A stretch of 64,000 bases of DNA from Fragilaria crotonensis (Eukaryota > Bacillariophyta > Fragilariophyceae > Fragilariales > Fragilariaceae): contig JAKSYS010000059.1 of NCBI GenBank assembly GCA_022925895.1, positions 1 to 64,000 of the forward strand, given 5' to 3'. The translations under genes and the position numbers were made by a program. Below are positions 12,297-23,117 of the stretch, piece after piece. The notes under the pieces were generated by a model that saw only the letters and a program-made list of their open reading frames with translations, had not been told where the DNA came from and did no database searches. Every line of letters starts with the position of its first letter. Position 1 is the first letter of the stretch.

Positions 12297-12980
12297 TTAA
12301 AAACTCCATGATGAGACATATGTTTTGCACACCTTGCCAACAGGACACCCCGAAACTAGGGACCCTTTGGGTGGTGGTTTCTCAGAAGCCATGTTGGCTT
12401 TCTCGGTGAAGATAATCTTGTCGAGTGCCTCGTCCTCAACAAGAAGACCTCTCTCTTGTGGGCTTTTTGAGGCATCAACAAGACTAACTAGTTCCTTTGC
12501 TCTTGGCATAATGCTGTCATATGCATTGTAACGTTCCAATTCGGGTATGTCTTCATGGTGAAGAGCACGCGATCCAAAATCAATGCAGACAGTTTCTAAA
12601 CTTTAGATTCCATGAGGATGTTGTCATTGTCGTCATTATGAGTATTCGTGTGCTGTACATCAACAAAATTATCAGAAACATCAGTTTCTTCATGTCCAGA
12701 ACAGAGGTCGTTGAGTGGTGCCTCAGGCAAGTGGATCTCTTGCGACATTGATTAGCTAGGACCGAATAATGTGCTTGGAACCTTTGTACATAGAAGTAGT
12801 GTACTGAAAGAGGTCATACTTGGTTTCCAATGATGCATTGAAATCATCGGTTGCATGACAAAATGACCTTTGAAAGGCAAAGAAGCAGTCCATGACATAG
12901 CCTTGAGAGCAGATAGAGTCTGATCCACTGGATGTGGATCCTGCATCAATGGTCCTTCTTGCTTGTTGTGGATGATCCTA
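12297..12980 (-). pseudogene. Broken gene next to the satellite array
   Basis: Three minus-strand blocks read as one protein in order but are in different frames. The first is an exon-like block from about 12979 (after a tctctttag acceptor) to about 12770, ending KGSKHIIRS-stop. The second is an Asp/Asn-rich block starting at the ATG at 12748 (MSQEIHLPEAPLND) with a stop at about 12604. The third is a block shifted by one base that continues to 12297 and ends SGCPVGKVCKTYVSSWSF. The family is not recognised. It may be the gene originally carried by the inverted-repeat element. Confidence 0.4.
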
Positions 12981-13761
12981 AAGAGAACAAAACAGGGGTT
13001 GGTTACAGAATAATCGGTAGGTGGGTGCTGTAGTAACGCAAAATGGCAACAGACAGAGAGCAAACAAGAGCAAAACAGAACAACAGCAACAAGAGAAACA
13101 AAAGCAGCAAGGAGAGCAAGAACAACAAGAGAAACAAGAATGACAGGGAGACAAAGTGCCGTACCATCGTGGTTGTGAAATATCAAAATTATGAGTTTTG
13201 TGTGAGTAAACTTGAATCCACTACTGGTACCCTGTTATATACACATCTAGACACGATCATTTTTATTTCTATTCAAACAAATGTGGCGCTGATTTATGTT
13301 CCTTATCTAGAACGTAGTTTTGCACAAGAGGTGGTTTGAAAAGTGGGCGCTGAGAAAATCAAAGATAAAGATTCCGTACAAGTTAAATTCCGCAACAAAA
13401 GTGCTGAAAAGTGCTGACGTCAAATTGGTGAAACCTAATCGGACCCGTACGATTGTACCGTAGAGTGGGTGTGTCTGTTCAATTCCGCAAATTTTGTTTA
13501 ATACGTAGGACTAGTACGACTCGCCGTGTAGATATGTTCTGCGCTACGTAGGGTTGTGTAGAATGCAGTGAGCTGCCACGTGATCCTGCACTACGCAACT
13601 ACCGGGTACTGACGGTGTGACGTAAACTTTTTCCGTCGCAAGATCCATGTCTGAGAAGCCAGGTTCATAGTTCTGACAGCGATTTTCGTTACTTCCAAAT
13701 CCCGCAAAACGCTTGACGCGCAGTCCCTCATCATAAGCGAATGATACCTCGAGACCTTACC

Positions 13762-16518
13762 ATGACGCCGCACATGACAAACAGCACAAGCACAGAATCC
13801 CTTGAAGACGGCTCAACTCGTCTCATTGAAGAGATTCAAGCAGCAGTTCGAAATCACGATTGGGCTACTGTGCACCGCCTGTCGGGGGAATTTCTGGTCT
13901 TGGAGGAGGCCTCACTCGACAGCAGTCTCAGCAGCAGAATTAGCCATTCCGGCTTGTACGATCGGCTAACTGTCCTCCAGGCTGCACCTCTCGTCTATTT
14001 CTGCAGGGACAAGAGAGCTTGGCAGCCATTGCCTCCCATCAATTTTCGGTGGGAAAAGGAAGAGCTAATCAAGGCTTTGGGCGACGCGCGCGAGAAAGGA
14101 AGCATCGATGTTGTCTTTGATGTTGCAACGCCAGACCGATTGAACGCATTTTTAGCAAACGACGAGCGAAGTCCAATTCTACACGTAACAAGTCACGGTA
14201 TCGTTGATGGTGCGTTGGTGTTTGAGGACGGCTTTGGGCTACCGACATTCATGACCGTCGAGGCCCTCAAAAAGTACCATTCGCTTTCATCACTCACCGC
14301 TGTCTTCGTATCGGCGTGCCACTCGCGGTCGATTGGGGAGGCCTTTGTTGCAGCTGGTGTCAAACACGTTATCTGCTGCACGAATGAAGCGAAATTGAAG
14401 GATTCAGCAGCGATCAAGTTCACAGGTGCTTTCTACCGGGCGTTAGCTTATGGGCGGACACTCAAGGATGCCTTCGAGTTGGCCAAGCACCATGTTATGC
14501 ACGAGCCCTCAATCGACGAATCTCATGTTGAGGTGGACAAGTTTATCCTGTTGCCTGAACGCGATGATAACTATCACAACGTTCCGATTTTCTTCCAGCG
14601 ACCTTCTGTTCGACCGCCAGTAGTAGAGACCACACCACGGCGCGTCTTGATCCCGAGTCTTCCAGACCATTTTATGGATCGAAAAGTGGAAGCCTTTGAA
14701 ACAATCAACCACTTTCTAGGAGGATGCGACGTCGTGAACCTGGTGGGTCCGGAGGGAATTGGAAAGACGTCGCTCGCAACTTTTGTTGCGACGTACGTAA
14801 GCGAGCGGCATCACGTAAGCGAGCGGCACTACTTCTCGAATGTTTTGTGCTTTTTGAACGAAGAAATGAAGTCGCTCGAACAAATCCGCCAGGAAATGAA
14901 TGAACTTGTTGATAAGGACAAGCGAACCTTGCTTGTTCTGGACGCTGGTAAATACGAGCACCTCGGGAAAGCTGTCATTACAGAGGAATTACTGAAAATT
15001 TTGAGCCTGCCTACAACTGTGAAGATGCTTATCCTGAATGAAGAAGAGGGAGCTGTCGAGTTTCCGGCCAATGTTCCTGTCAAGAAAGTAGAATTGAAAC
15101 CATTCACGTATCATGCGAATGTCATCCTCTTTGCAACATTGTGTCCCCACGTCAAGGAGAATGCCGATGCTATGGTGCACTCGGTGGATAACCTTGTGAA
15201 TCTTGTTTTCAGGCGAAAATTGTTCATGGAGAAACGTCGAGTAACCGACGCAATGCCAAAACGAGCGGCAGAACTCTTTGAAAAGATGGGAAAGGGGTAT
15301 CCAAAGGAGATAGTACGTATTGCCAAGACCTTGTCGCTTGGCGACTACAAGGCTATCATATGTAAAGCCAAGAAGTATGACGTGATATTGAAGCCCATTG
15401 AAACACGACACGAGCTTGAATGCGCCATCCTTGGGGCCAGCCTCGAGATATTACAAGCAGTGAAGGATGGTTTGATCCATAAGGCCCAAGCGGGACGGGA
15501 CGTACTCCAGGAACTCGAGCGCCAACGGGAGAGTAAGCCCTATGTGATGAACCTGAGACAGGAGTATTATCAAGTCAAAGCAGACCTGCACGGAGCTACG
15601 ATCGCATGGGAAGAAGCCGCTCTTTCCGCCTCCAGGAGTGCAGTCACCGAATTGTACAAGAGGAAGAAAGATCTGTCTGACAAAGTTAAAGACCTCAGCT
15701 TTCGGATAGAACTTGAAGAAAGAGCCATGGCCATCAGCGACGGGGTAGCCTGCGGAGCGTATGGTGATCAGTCGGCCGTATCGCCTGACGACGATGATGT
15801 TGAGGACATCCCCCCTGTGGGACAGATCTTTGTCGTTGACGACAGCGCTGAACCTCCTCGCCCTATCCCGCAGATAGCTGTCCGTCCGCTTCTTACTTAT
15901 CGTATCAAGACCGGACATCCATTCTCCCTCCAAATAAACCACGGCCCCGCGCAGTCCTTTTCCTATCCTTCTTCTGACAAGGCCGCCATTGTGGTGGCTT
16001 CCAACGAAGCGTGCACTGGCGGTCAAGGCATCTTGAGTGCGGTCACGGCTGCCGGCGGACCGGCGTTGCTGCAAGAGGTGAACGAGTTGCCGGTCGCACT
16101 TCACTCCGAATTCGGACGGATCCGGTGTTTGGCCGGCGATGCCAAAATTGTGGGACCCGGGTCGTTTGGTGCCCTCGGGGTGCCATACGTCATGTTTGCC
16201 GTCGGTCCCTGGTTCACTTCAGAAAATGAAGAGCACAGACTGTTGTTTCTGACGGGCGCGTATCGGTCGGCACTGAAGTTAGCGGAGGAGTACAAGCTGG
16301 AGGCGGTCGCGTTCTCTCTGATTGGAAGCAGTTGCCGGGGAGGGAAGAGTTGGAAAGAAACGGTTGCGATTGGCCTGAATACAATCATACGGTTCAAGGG
16401 CTACCCAGAATTGAAGGAGATTCACCTTTACGGGTTCACAGAGGGCGAAGCGACTGAATTGAGGGAACGGAGCATGGAAGCCAACGCTAACTTCGAACAC
16501 ATGGAACAGCTCGAGTGA
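13762..16518 (+). CDS. CHAT protease-like / P-loop NTPase / macro-domain protein, copy 1
   Basis: The intact frame is 918 codons from the ATG at 13762. A further ATG lies seven codons upstream at 13741, but it is GTG in copy 2, whereas 13762 is conserved. Counting from 13741, a CHAT (caspase-like) domain covers about residues 80-285, with the His in LHVTSHG (H152) and the Cys in VFVSACHS (C193). A STAND-type P-loop follows at GPEGIGKTS (336-344, Lys342), with the Walker B-like TLLVLDAG (D401). Next is a charged coiled-coil of about residues 570-680, then an acidic linker. The last part, about 720-905, is a macro domain with ASNEACTGGQGIL, VPYVMFAVGP and GSSCRGGKS loops. The layout suggests a nucleotide-regulated cysteine protease with an ADP-ribose reader, comparable to NLR-type proteins. 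No signal peptide or membrane segment is seen, so it is probably cytosolic or nuclear. The function is inferred. Confidence 0.85.
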   Translation: MTPHMTNSTSTESLEDGSTRLIEEIQAAVRNHDWATVHRLSGEFLVLEEASLDSSLSSRISHSGLYDRLTVLQAAPLVYFCRDKRAWQPLPPINFRWEKEELIKALGDAREKGSIDVVFDVATPDRLNAFLANDERSPILHVTSHGIVDGALVFEDGFGLPTFMTVEALKKYHSLSSLTAVFVSACHSRSIGEAFVAAGVKHVICCTNEAKLKDSAAIKFTGAFYRALAYGRTLKDAFELAKHHVMHEPSIDESHVEVDKFILLPERDDNYHNVPIFFQRPSVRPPVVETTPRRVLIPSLPDHFMDRKVEAFETINHFLGGCDVVNLVGPEGIGKTSLATFVATYVSERHHVSERHYFSNVLCFLNEEMKSLEQIRQEMNELVDKDKRTLLVLDAGKYEHLGKAVITEELLKILSLPTTVKMLILNEEEGAVEFPANVPVKKVELKPFTYHANVILFATLCPHVKENADAMVHSVDNLVNLVFRRKLFMEKRRVTDAMPKRAAELFEKMGKGYPKEIVRIAKTLSLGDYKAIICKAKKYDVILKPIETRHELECAILGASLEILQAVKDGLIHKAQAGRDVLQELERQRESKPYVMNLRQEYYQVKADLHGATIAWEEAALSASRSAVTELYKRKKDLSDKVKDLSFRIELEERAMAISDGVACGAYGDQSAVSPDDDDVEDIPPVGQIFVVDDSAEPPRPIPQIAVRPLLTYRIKTGHPFSLQINHGPAQSFSYPSSDKAAIVVASNEACTGGQGILSAVTAAGGPALLQEVNELPVALHSEFGRIRCLAGDAKIVGPGSFGALGVPYVMFAVGPWFTSENEEHRLLFLTGAYRSALKLAEEYKLEAVAFSLIGSSCRGGKSWKETVAIGLNTIIRFKGYPELKEIHLYGFTEGEATELRERSMEANANFEHMEQLE

Positions 16519-17150
16519 AGTTGAATGTCCACCTTTTGCAATCGCTGTCTGCTTAATTGGCAGTGCGGTGCCGCTCCTACATGAAAACCTTTGCAGTTTT
16601 ATGCACGAATGCAGTGAAGTCCATTTCATCAACTTTCACTACGCTACTGTACCGCTCCTTTTTGAATTCCTTGGCCATTATACACGAAATCACTCAAGTC
16701 CAGTTCATCAACTTCCACTGCGCTGTCGCTCCTACAAGAAAACCTTCGCTATTATATTTGGAAGCACTCAATTCTATTTCATTTGCATGCACTACGTTGT
16801 CCCTCCAACAAAAAAAAAATGGCAGTAATGTTCGAAATCATCACTCAAGTCCATTTCATCAACTTGCACGACGCTGCCACTCCTACGTGAGAAAACATTT
16901 TGCCATGATTCACGAAAGCACTCCAATTATTGTGCGCTCTAAAAAAAACTCCAAGAAAAAGATTGTTTATATAATTGCTGATATCACTGTTGACAATGTG
17001 TTTGTGTAACATTGGAGCAAATAGCATCAGCTATGCCCCCCTCGCTTCCTTGTCCATGCCATGAAGTCATGTCTCGTTCTTGAATCACATTATCGTCGCC
17101 GCCGAGGCGTATTCTGTTCTTTTAGTTTTGGTTTCTTGAAAAATAGAACA
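16519..17150. repeat. 3' flank shared by the two CHAT-macro copies
   Basis: The sequence after the stop codon is clearly homologous to 22444-23040 after copy 2. It consists of degenerate short repeats of 'cgctcctacatgaaaacctttgc...tcatcaactttcactacgct', spaced roughly 60-75 bp, so it is itself repetitive. No coding sequence is supported. Confidence 0.65.
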
Positions 17151-17153
17151 TGA

Positions 17154-17515
17154 TCACTTCAATTCATTACTATTAGAAGTAGTAGTGTTATTCGCGCGAT
17201 GTAAGTCTATCGTCGGAGTTCGTTCTCGCGTACAACCTCGTGCCGTTTCATGTTGTTGGACCGCCCGAACAAGTTGTGCCATGATTGCGTTTTGTTGTTC
17301 TTGATCGGTAGTACTGCTAGGAGTCAGCATGCTGTTTTGCAGTAGGAGCTTCCCGAAGGCTTCCATGGCACCATGAACATCCTTGTTTAGCCAAGGTCGA
17401 TTGTAGGGTAGCGAAATCAAATCATTTATTGCTCTAGTTGTTGCTAGGAGATGGAGACGGTGTTGGATTCAAGGTGGCGTCACCTCGATTCAGTGACGTT
17501 AAACTCTCTGGGTGG
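17154..17515 (-). pseudogene. Duplicated 3' fragment of the 755-aa gene
   Basis: It matches the 3' end of the gene at 23118-25385, covering its last 60 or so codons (NKDVHGAMEAFGKLLLQNSM...AQLVRAVQQHE). Beyond the matched coding part the fragment has lost the parental stop codon, and upstream it has frameshifting indels. It is a by-product of the tandem duplication that copied the CHAT-macro gene and its convergent neighbour's tail. Confidence 0.8.
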
Positions 17516-17700
17516 GAAGGATGCACGCCCCGGGGACTCTGGATGTCCTCTTTTGAGACAAAATGATTCTCAAGATGGCAATGTTATCATCGGAATCACC
17601 CCATGGGGATCAGGTTGTGGCAGGGCGGAGAAGTTTGGTGTGTACGCCAAGGTTTCTTCTTATATTGGTTTCGTTCAAAAAGGTATCTGGGAGATGAGCA
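17505..17700 (+). pseudogene. Trypsin-like protease C-terminal fragment
   Basis: Within a plus-strand open frame, about 60 residues match the end of S1 serine proteases: ARPGDSGCPLL (active-site serine loop, usually GDSGGP), then GITPWGSGCGRAEKFGVYAKVSSYIGFV. The His and Asp parts of the triad are absent. The 5' side of the open frame is the antisense of the neighbouring duplicated fragment. It is therefore a broken gene piece sitting at the breakpoint of the tandem duplication. Confidence 0.65.
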
Positions 17701-19490
17701 GCCATATTTTGCTTTCTTGTGTGATCCATGCTCCTTCAGCAGCTCCCGTCTACTACGGGAACTTGCCTTTCATTGGCCTGTCAGTGCAAAGGAGGGGAAT
17801 GTGTGATCGCAGTCGCCAATACTGGGTTGTCGACGCATGCCAGGGGCGGGACCAGACATGAAATACCTAGGTCTCTCGAAGCGTTCCCGCGATATGAGTC
17901 GAACACGGTAGCCATGAATGTATTTGGCGAAGGACTTGGACTGGAGCTACAAGTCAAAACAATGACAGCAATGGACAATAGAGTCCACATTTAGGGTCAC
18001 CATTGCCTGCTGCATTAGACATGACCTACTACCTGTTACAGTACCGATTCGTTCGCAGCAGCACACGTCCTGATTCTTCATAAGGACAGTCCTGCACTGG
18101 CGTGCTATGTTACATGAATGATGAATGTTGAACGTTGGTCGAGTTGCGTTTGATTGAGTTTCATCTCAATATTGCATATGGCGTTCGCCAAACCTGCATT
18201 CTTCGGCAGAGGGCGATACTGACGAGCGAGGAGGGCATATTTCGTGTCACGAAGTCATCTGTCGTCATCGAATGTCGAAAGTCGAAAGCATCTATTGCGC
18301 CTTGTGCCTTGCAATCTTGCAATGTGGCTTTTGGGGAAGGTCCGGCGAAGGAGCAGTTTACGCAAGTGCTGTGGCTTCGTTTGAAAGTTTGAATTACTAG
18401 TCGCAGGCAAAAGGCAAAAGTGCCGGAACTTCCTCGTTCCTGGTTTGTGGTCTGTGGGTATGACATACAAGGTACAGTATGTACTGTATGTACTGGTACG
18501 AGTACGTGGTCCTCTACGTCATTCGGCGGTATGCATACATACTTGTAGCGGGTGGGTACTTGTAGCGGGTGCGATGTGCGATATGGGGAAATGGCGACAT
18601 GCCGAGGGTGTTGTTCGAATCTCTGATCTCCGCAATGGATACTAATGACATGCGTAGATGGTACATACAGCTCGCCGTACATCAAGTATGTACCGTATCC
18701 GAACTCCGGATAACCGAACGCGTACGAATCCTCGTAGACCTACCATCGAATCTTCAGTCGTGCATTGAGGTTAGATGACTTCAACGATTGCAGTCAAGCA
18801 AATAGCAACGTGGCAGAATGGCAGTATGGCTGATGGGATTTGATTTTGATCAACAACGGAAACGCGACAATGTTCCGGTTCTTGAATCTTTTATCATACA
18901 CTGATGGGAACTCAAATAGAATTCTTTTTTTTTTTTTAATGGAGAAACCAGTGCCGATTGCCGATAGGGCGGCTACGAGAACCGGAGCAGTAATGCTCGG
19001 TGCCTTGGGGATTGTGCGTACATGACATACTCCGAGAACACCGTACAATTAGAATATTGCGGTATTTCCTTTCGCCATTCTAATCGTGAAAAACTATTTA
19101 TTTAGCTCGCTTCACTGTGAAGAAAGATGTGGGCGTACCATTGCTGCGTTGAAACAAAGGCATGTAAACTTTTACCGTCGTACGAAACCACTACGAGCCG
19201 TCTGTTCAAGAATTATTGATGGACGATGTCCGAGAGCATGAGGCCAAGTCTACGTGGCACATTAAAACCTGGTTACAACTCAACGAATCAGTTCTGAGGA
19301 CAAGTATGCAACGGGCGACGCGACGGGCGATAGCGGGAATGAAGACGATAAAGTCGTATTGGACTACTATGCATTAAGGCGGAAGGATCACCTATGGATG
19401 TGCGGTCTAGTCTACTACCAGGCTACGGTCGCACCGTGTGAGTCGTGTGTTCATATATACCGGACATAGCGGCAGCACGTTAAATTAGAA
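17700..19490. other. Intergenic, unique between the duplicated units
   Basis: No gene supported. It contains short GTAC-rich runs near 18470-18510 and an A/T run at 18928-18940. It separates the two copies of the duplication. Confidence 0.45.
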
Positions 19491-19637
19491 TTGGTGTTTT
19501 TTTACCGTCGCCAGATCCGTATGATGGAGGCCAGGATCATAAATTCTGACATGCGTTTCCCGTTCCTATCGAAATACCGCAAAAACCGTGACGGCCCAGT
19601 CCCTCATCGTAAGCGAGTGATACCCCACGTCCTCGCC

Positions 19638-22443
19638 ATGACGCCACGCATGACGATAAGCACAAGGACAGAATCCCTTCGAGACGGCTCAACTCATCTC
19701 ATTGAAGAAATTGAAGAAGCATTTCGAAATCGCGATTGGGCTACTGTGCACCGCATGTCGGGGCAAATGCTGGTTTTGGAGGGCTCTCTGGAATTCTCCT
19801 TGCCGTCATCGGGAAACACCGTCGCATCACGCAGTGACAGTGACAATGATATTAACAACTGCAACCGCAGCAGCAGCAGTCTCAGCAGCAGAATTAGCCA
19901 TTCTGGCTTGTACGATCGGCTAACTGTCCTGCAGGCTGCACCTCTGGTGTATTATTGCATGGAAAGGGAGTTTGGCAGCCATGGGCTCCCATAAACTTTC
20001 AGTGGGAAAAGGAAGAGCTAATCAAGGCTTTGCGCGACGCGCGTGAGACAGGAACCATCGATGTTGTCTTTGATGTTGCAACGCCAGACCGATTTAACGC
20101 ATTTTTAGCAAACGACCAGCGAAGTCCAATTCTACACATATCATGTCACGGCATGGTCGGTGGCAAATTGGTGTTTGAGAACGGATTTGGACAAGAAAAA
20201 TTCATGTCCGTCAAGGACCTCGAAGAATACCATTCGCTTTCATCTCTTTCCGCTGTCTTCGTATCAGCGTGCCATTCGCGGTCAATTGGGGATGCCTTTG
20301 TCAATGCTGGTGTCAAACACGTTATTTGCTGCACGAATGAAGCAAAATTGAAGGATTCGGCAGCGATTGAGTTCACCGGTGCATTCTACCGGGCATTAGC
20401 TCATGGGAACACAATCAAGTATGCCTTTGAGCATGCCAAGGAACAGGTCATGCATTCGCCCTTCATCGATGAATCTCATGTTGAGGTTGACAAGTTTATC
20501 CTGTTGCCTGAACGCGGTGATGACTATCATGACGTTCCGATCTTCTTCCAGCGACCTTCTGTTCGACCGCCAGTAGTAGAGACAACATCACGCCGCGTCT
20601 CAATCCCAAGTCTTCCAAAGGAGTTTATGGATCGAAACCAGGAAGCCTTTGACATTATTAACCGCCTTCGAGAATGTGACGTTGTGAAGTTGGTAGGACC
20701 GGAGGGAATTGGAAAGACATCGCTCGCAACTTTCGTTGCGACGTACGTAAGCGAGCGACACCACTACTCGAATGTTGTTTGTTTTTTGAAAAGCGACACT
20801 GTTGTGTCGCTCGAAGAGATCCGCCAGGAAATGACTGAACTCGTGGACAAGAAAAGAGCACCTTGCTTGTTTTGGACGCTGGTGAATACACCCACCTCGG
20901 GAGATCTGTACTTACAGAGGAACTTCAGAAAATTTTGAAGCTGCCTACAACCGTGAAGATGCTCATCGTGAGTGAACACGAAAGGACTGTCGAATTTCCG
21001 GCCTATGTTCCTGTCAAGACAATAAACTTGAGACCACTGACCTACTATGCGACTGTCACCCTATTTGCAACTATGTGTCCCTACGTTAAGGAGTGCGCTG
21101 ATACTATGGTATACTCGGTGCATGACTTTGTGAATCTTGTTTTCAGGCGAAAATTGTTCATGGAGGAACGCAAAGTAAACAACGCCATGCCAAAACGAGC
21201 GGCAGAACTCTTTAAAAGATTGGGAGCGGGATATCCAAAGGAAGTAGTACGCATTGCCAAGACCTTGTCGCGTGGCCACTATATGGATATCATTAAAAAA
21301 GCCAAGAAATACGACGTGATATTGAAGCCCTTTCATACACGACACGAGATTGAATGCGCCATCATTGGGGCCAAGCTGGAGATTTTACGAGCACGGAAGA
21401 ATGGTTTGATCCATAAGGCTCAAACCGCACGTGATAGGTTGCAGGAACTCGAGCGCCTCCTAGAGAGTAAGCCTTCATTGATAAAACTGAGACAAAGGTA
21501 TGATCGAGTCAAGGCAAAACTGCAAGAAGCCACGATCGCGTGCGAAGAAGCCTACTATTCCGGCCGCAGAAACAACGTACTGTCCAGGACGAAAAGAGAT
21601 CTGTCCAATAAATTAAAGAAGCTCGCGGATCAGATACAGCTTGAACGTGAAGTGGACAACAGCGAGGGTGTTTCTTGCGGAGCGGATGATGATCAATCGG
21701 ACGAAGTGCCTGACGATGACGAAGTTGAGGACATCCCCGCAGTCGGACAGATCTTTGTCGTTGACGACAGCGCTATACCTTCTCGTCCTATCCCACAGAT
21801 AGCGGTGCGTCCGCTTCTTACTTATCGTATCAAGGTCAAGCATCCATTTGTCCTCCAAGTGAACCAAGGCCCCGCGCAGTCCTTTTCCTATCCTTCTTCT
21901 GACAAGGCCGCCATTGTGGTGGCTTCCAACGAAGCGTGCACTGGCGGTCAAGGCATCTTGAGGGCAGTCACAGCTGCCGGTGGAACGGCGTTGAAGCAAG
22001 ACGTGGACGAGTTGCCGGTGGCACTTCACTCCGAATTCGGACGGATCCGGTGTTTGGCCGGCGATGCCAAAATTGTGGGACCCGGGTCGTTTGGTACCCT
22101 CGGGGTGCCATACGTCATGTTTGCCGTCGGTCCCTGGTTCACTTCAGAAAATGAAGAGCACAAACTGTTGTTTCTGACGGGCGCGTATCGGTCGGCACTG
22201 AAGTTAGCGGAGGAGTACAAGCTGGAGGCGGTCGCGTTCTCTCTGATTGGAAGCAGTTGCCGGGGAGGGAAGAGTTGGAAAGAAACGGTTGCGATTGGCC
22301 TGAATACAATCATCCGGTTCAAAGGCTACCCCGAACTGAAGGAGATACACCTTCATGGGTTCACAGAGGACGAAGCGACTGAATTGAGGGAACGGAGCAT
22401 GGAAGCCAACGCTACCTTCGAACACATGGAACAGCTCGAGTGA
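19638..22443 (+). pseudogene. CHAT / P-loop NTPase / macro-domain protein, copy 2 (two frameshifts)
   Basis: This is a paralogue of 13762-16518. The conserved ATG is at 19638. The frame is broken twice by single-base differences relative to copy 1: near 19955-19975, just before the CHAT core, and near 20848-20865, just before the Walker B strand. The three pieces together keep every motif: LHISCHG and VFVSACHS of the CHAT domain, GPEGIGKTS, LVLDAG, the coiled-coil and a complete macro domain ending at the same HMEQLE terminus. Copy 2 also has an extra Ser/Asn-rich insert near 19790-19870. It is either a recent pseudogene or an intact gene with two sequence errors; read support at the two sites would decide. 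Confidence 0.8.
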
Positions 22444-23117
22444 AGTTGAATGACCACCTTTGCAATCGCAGGCTGCTCAATTGGCACGGCGATGCCGTTC
22501 CTACATGAAAAACCTTTGCAGTTTTATGTACGAATGCAGTGAAGTCTATTTCATCAACTGTCACTACGCTACTGTACCGCTCCTACATGAAATCCTTTGC
22601 CATTATATGCGAAATCACTCAAGTCCAGTTCATCAACATCCACTGCGCTGCCGCTCCTACATGAAAACCCTCGCAATTATACACGGATGCACTCAATTCT
22701 ATTTCATTTTCATGCACTACGTTTGTCCCTCCAACATAAAAATACAATGGCAGTCATGTTCGAAATCATCACTCAAGTCCATTTCATCAACGTGCACGAC
22801 GCTGCCACTCCTACACGAGAAAACATTTTGCCATGATTCACGAAAGCACTCCAATTAGTGTGCGCTCTAAAAAAAACTCTTAAGAAAACAATTGTTGATA
22901 TCGTTGTTGACGATGAGTTCGTGTATTATACTTGAGCACATCGTATCAGCAACGTCGTTCTTGGATCACATTATCGTCGTCGACAAGGCGTATTCTGTAC
23001 TTTTAGTTTTTGCTAGAGTGTGATCCTTTTTATGCATTATCATTAGTTTTAGTAGTGTTATTCGCGCGATGTAAAGTCTATAGTCGGTGTTGGTTCTACT
23101 CGCGCATCACCATTTTT

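Larger units (their letters stand above)
10450..13443. mobile_element. Segment bounded by perfect 33-bp inverted repeats
   Basis: The 33-bp sequence at 10450-10482 (TCCGATTAGGTTTCACCAAT...) is repeated exactly in inverted orientation at 13411-13443. Between the arms lie a large hairpin-rich satellite array and a broken minus-strand gene. The organisation suggests a DNA transposon or helper-dependent foldback element with an internal array. No target duplication was found directly outside the arms, so the true ends may lie further out. Confidence 0.5.

Noticed and set aside
16557-17009. 150-codon plus-strand frame after CHAT-macro copy 1
   Set aside because: It lies in degenerate short repeats that are also found after copy 2, where the frame is different; not conserved as protein.
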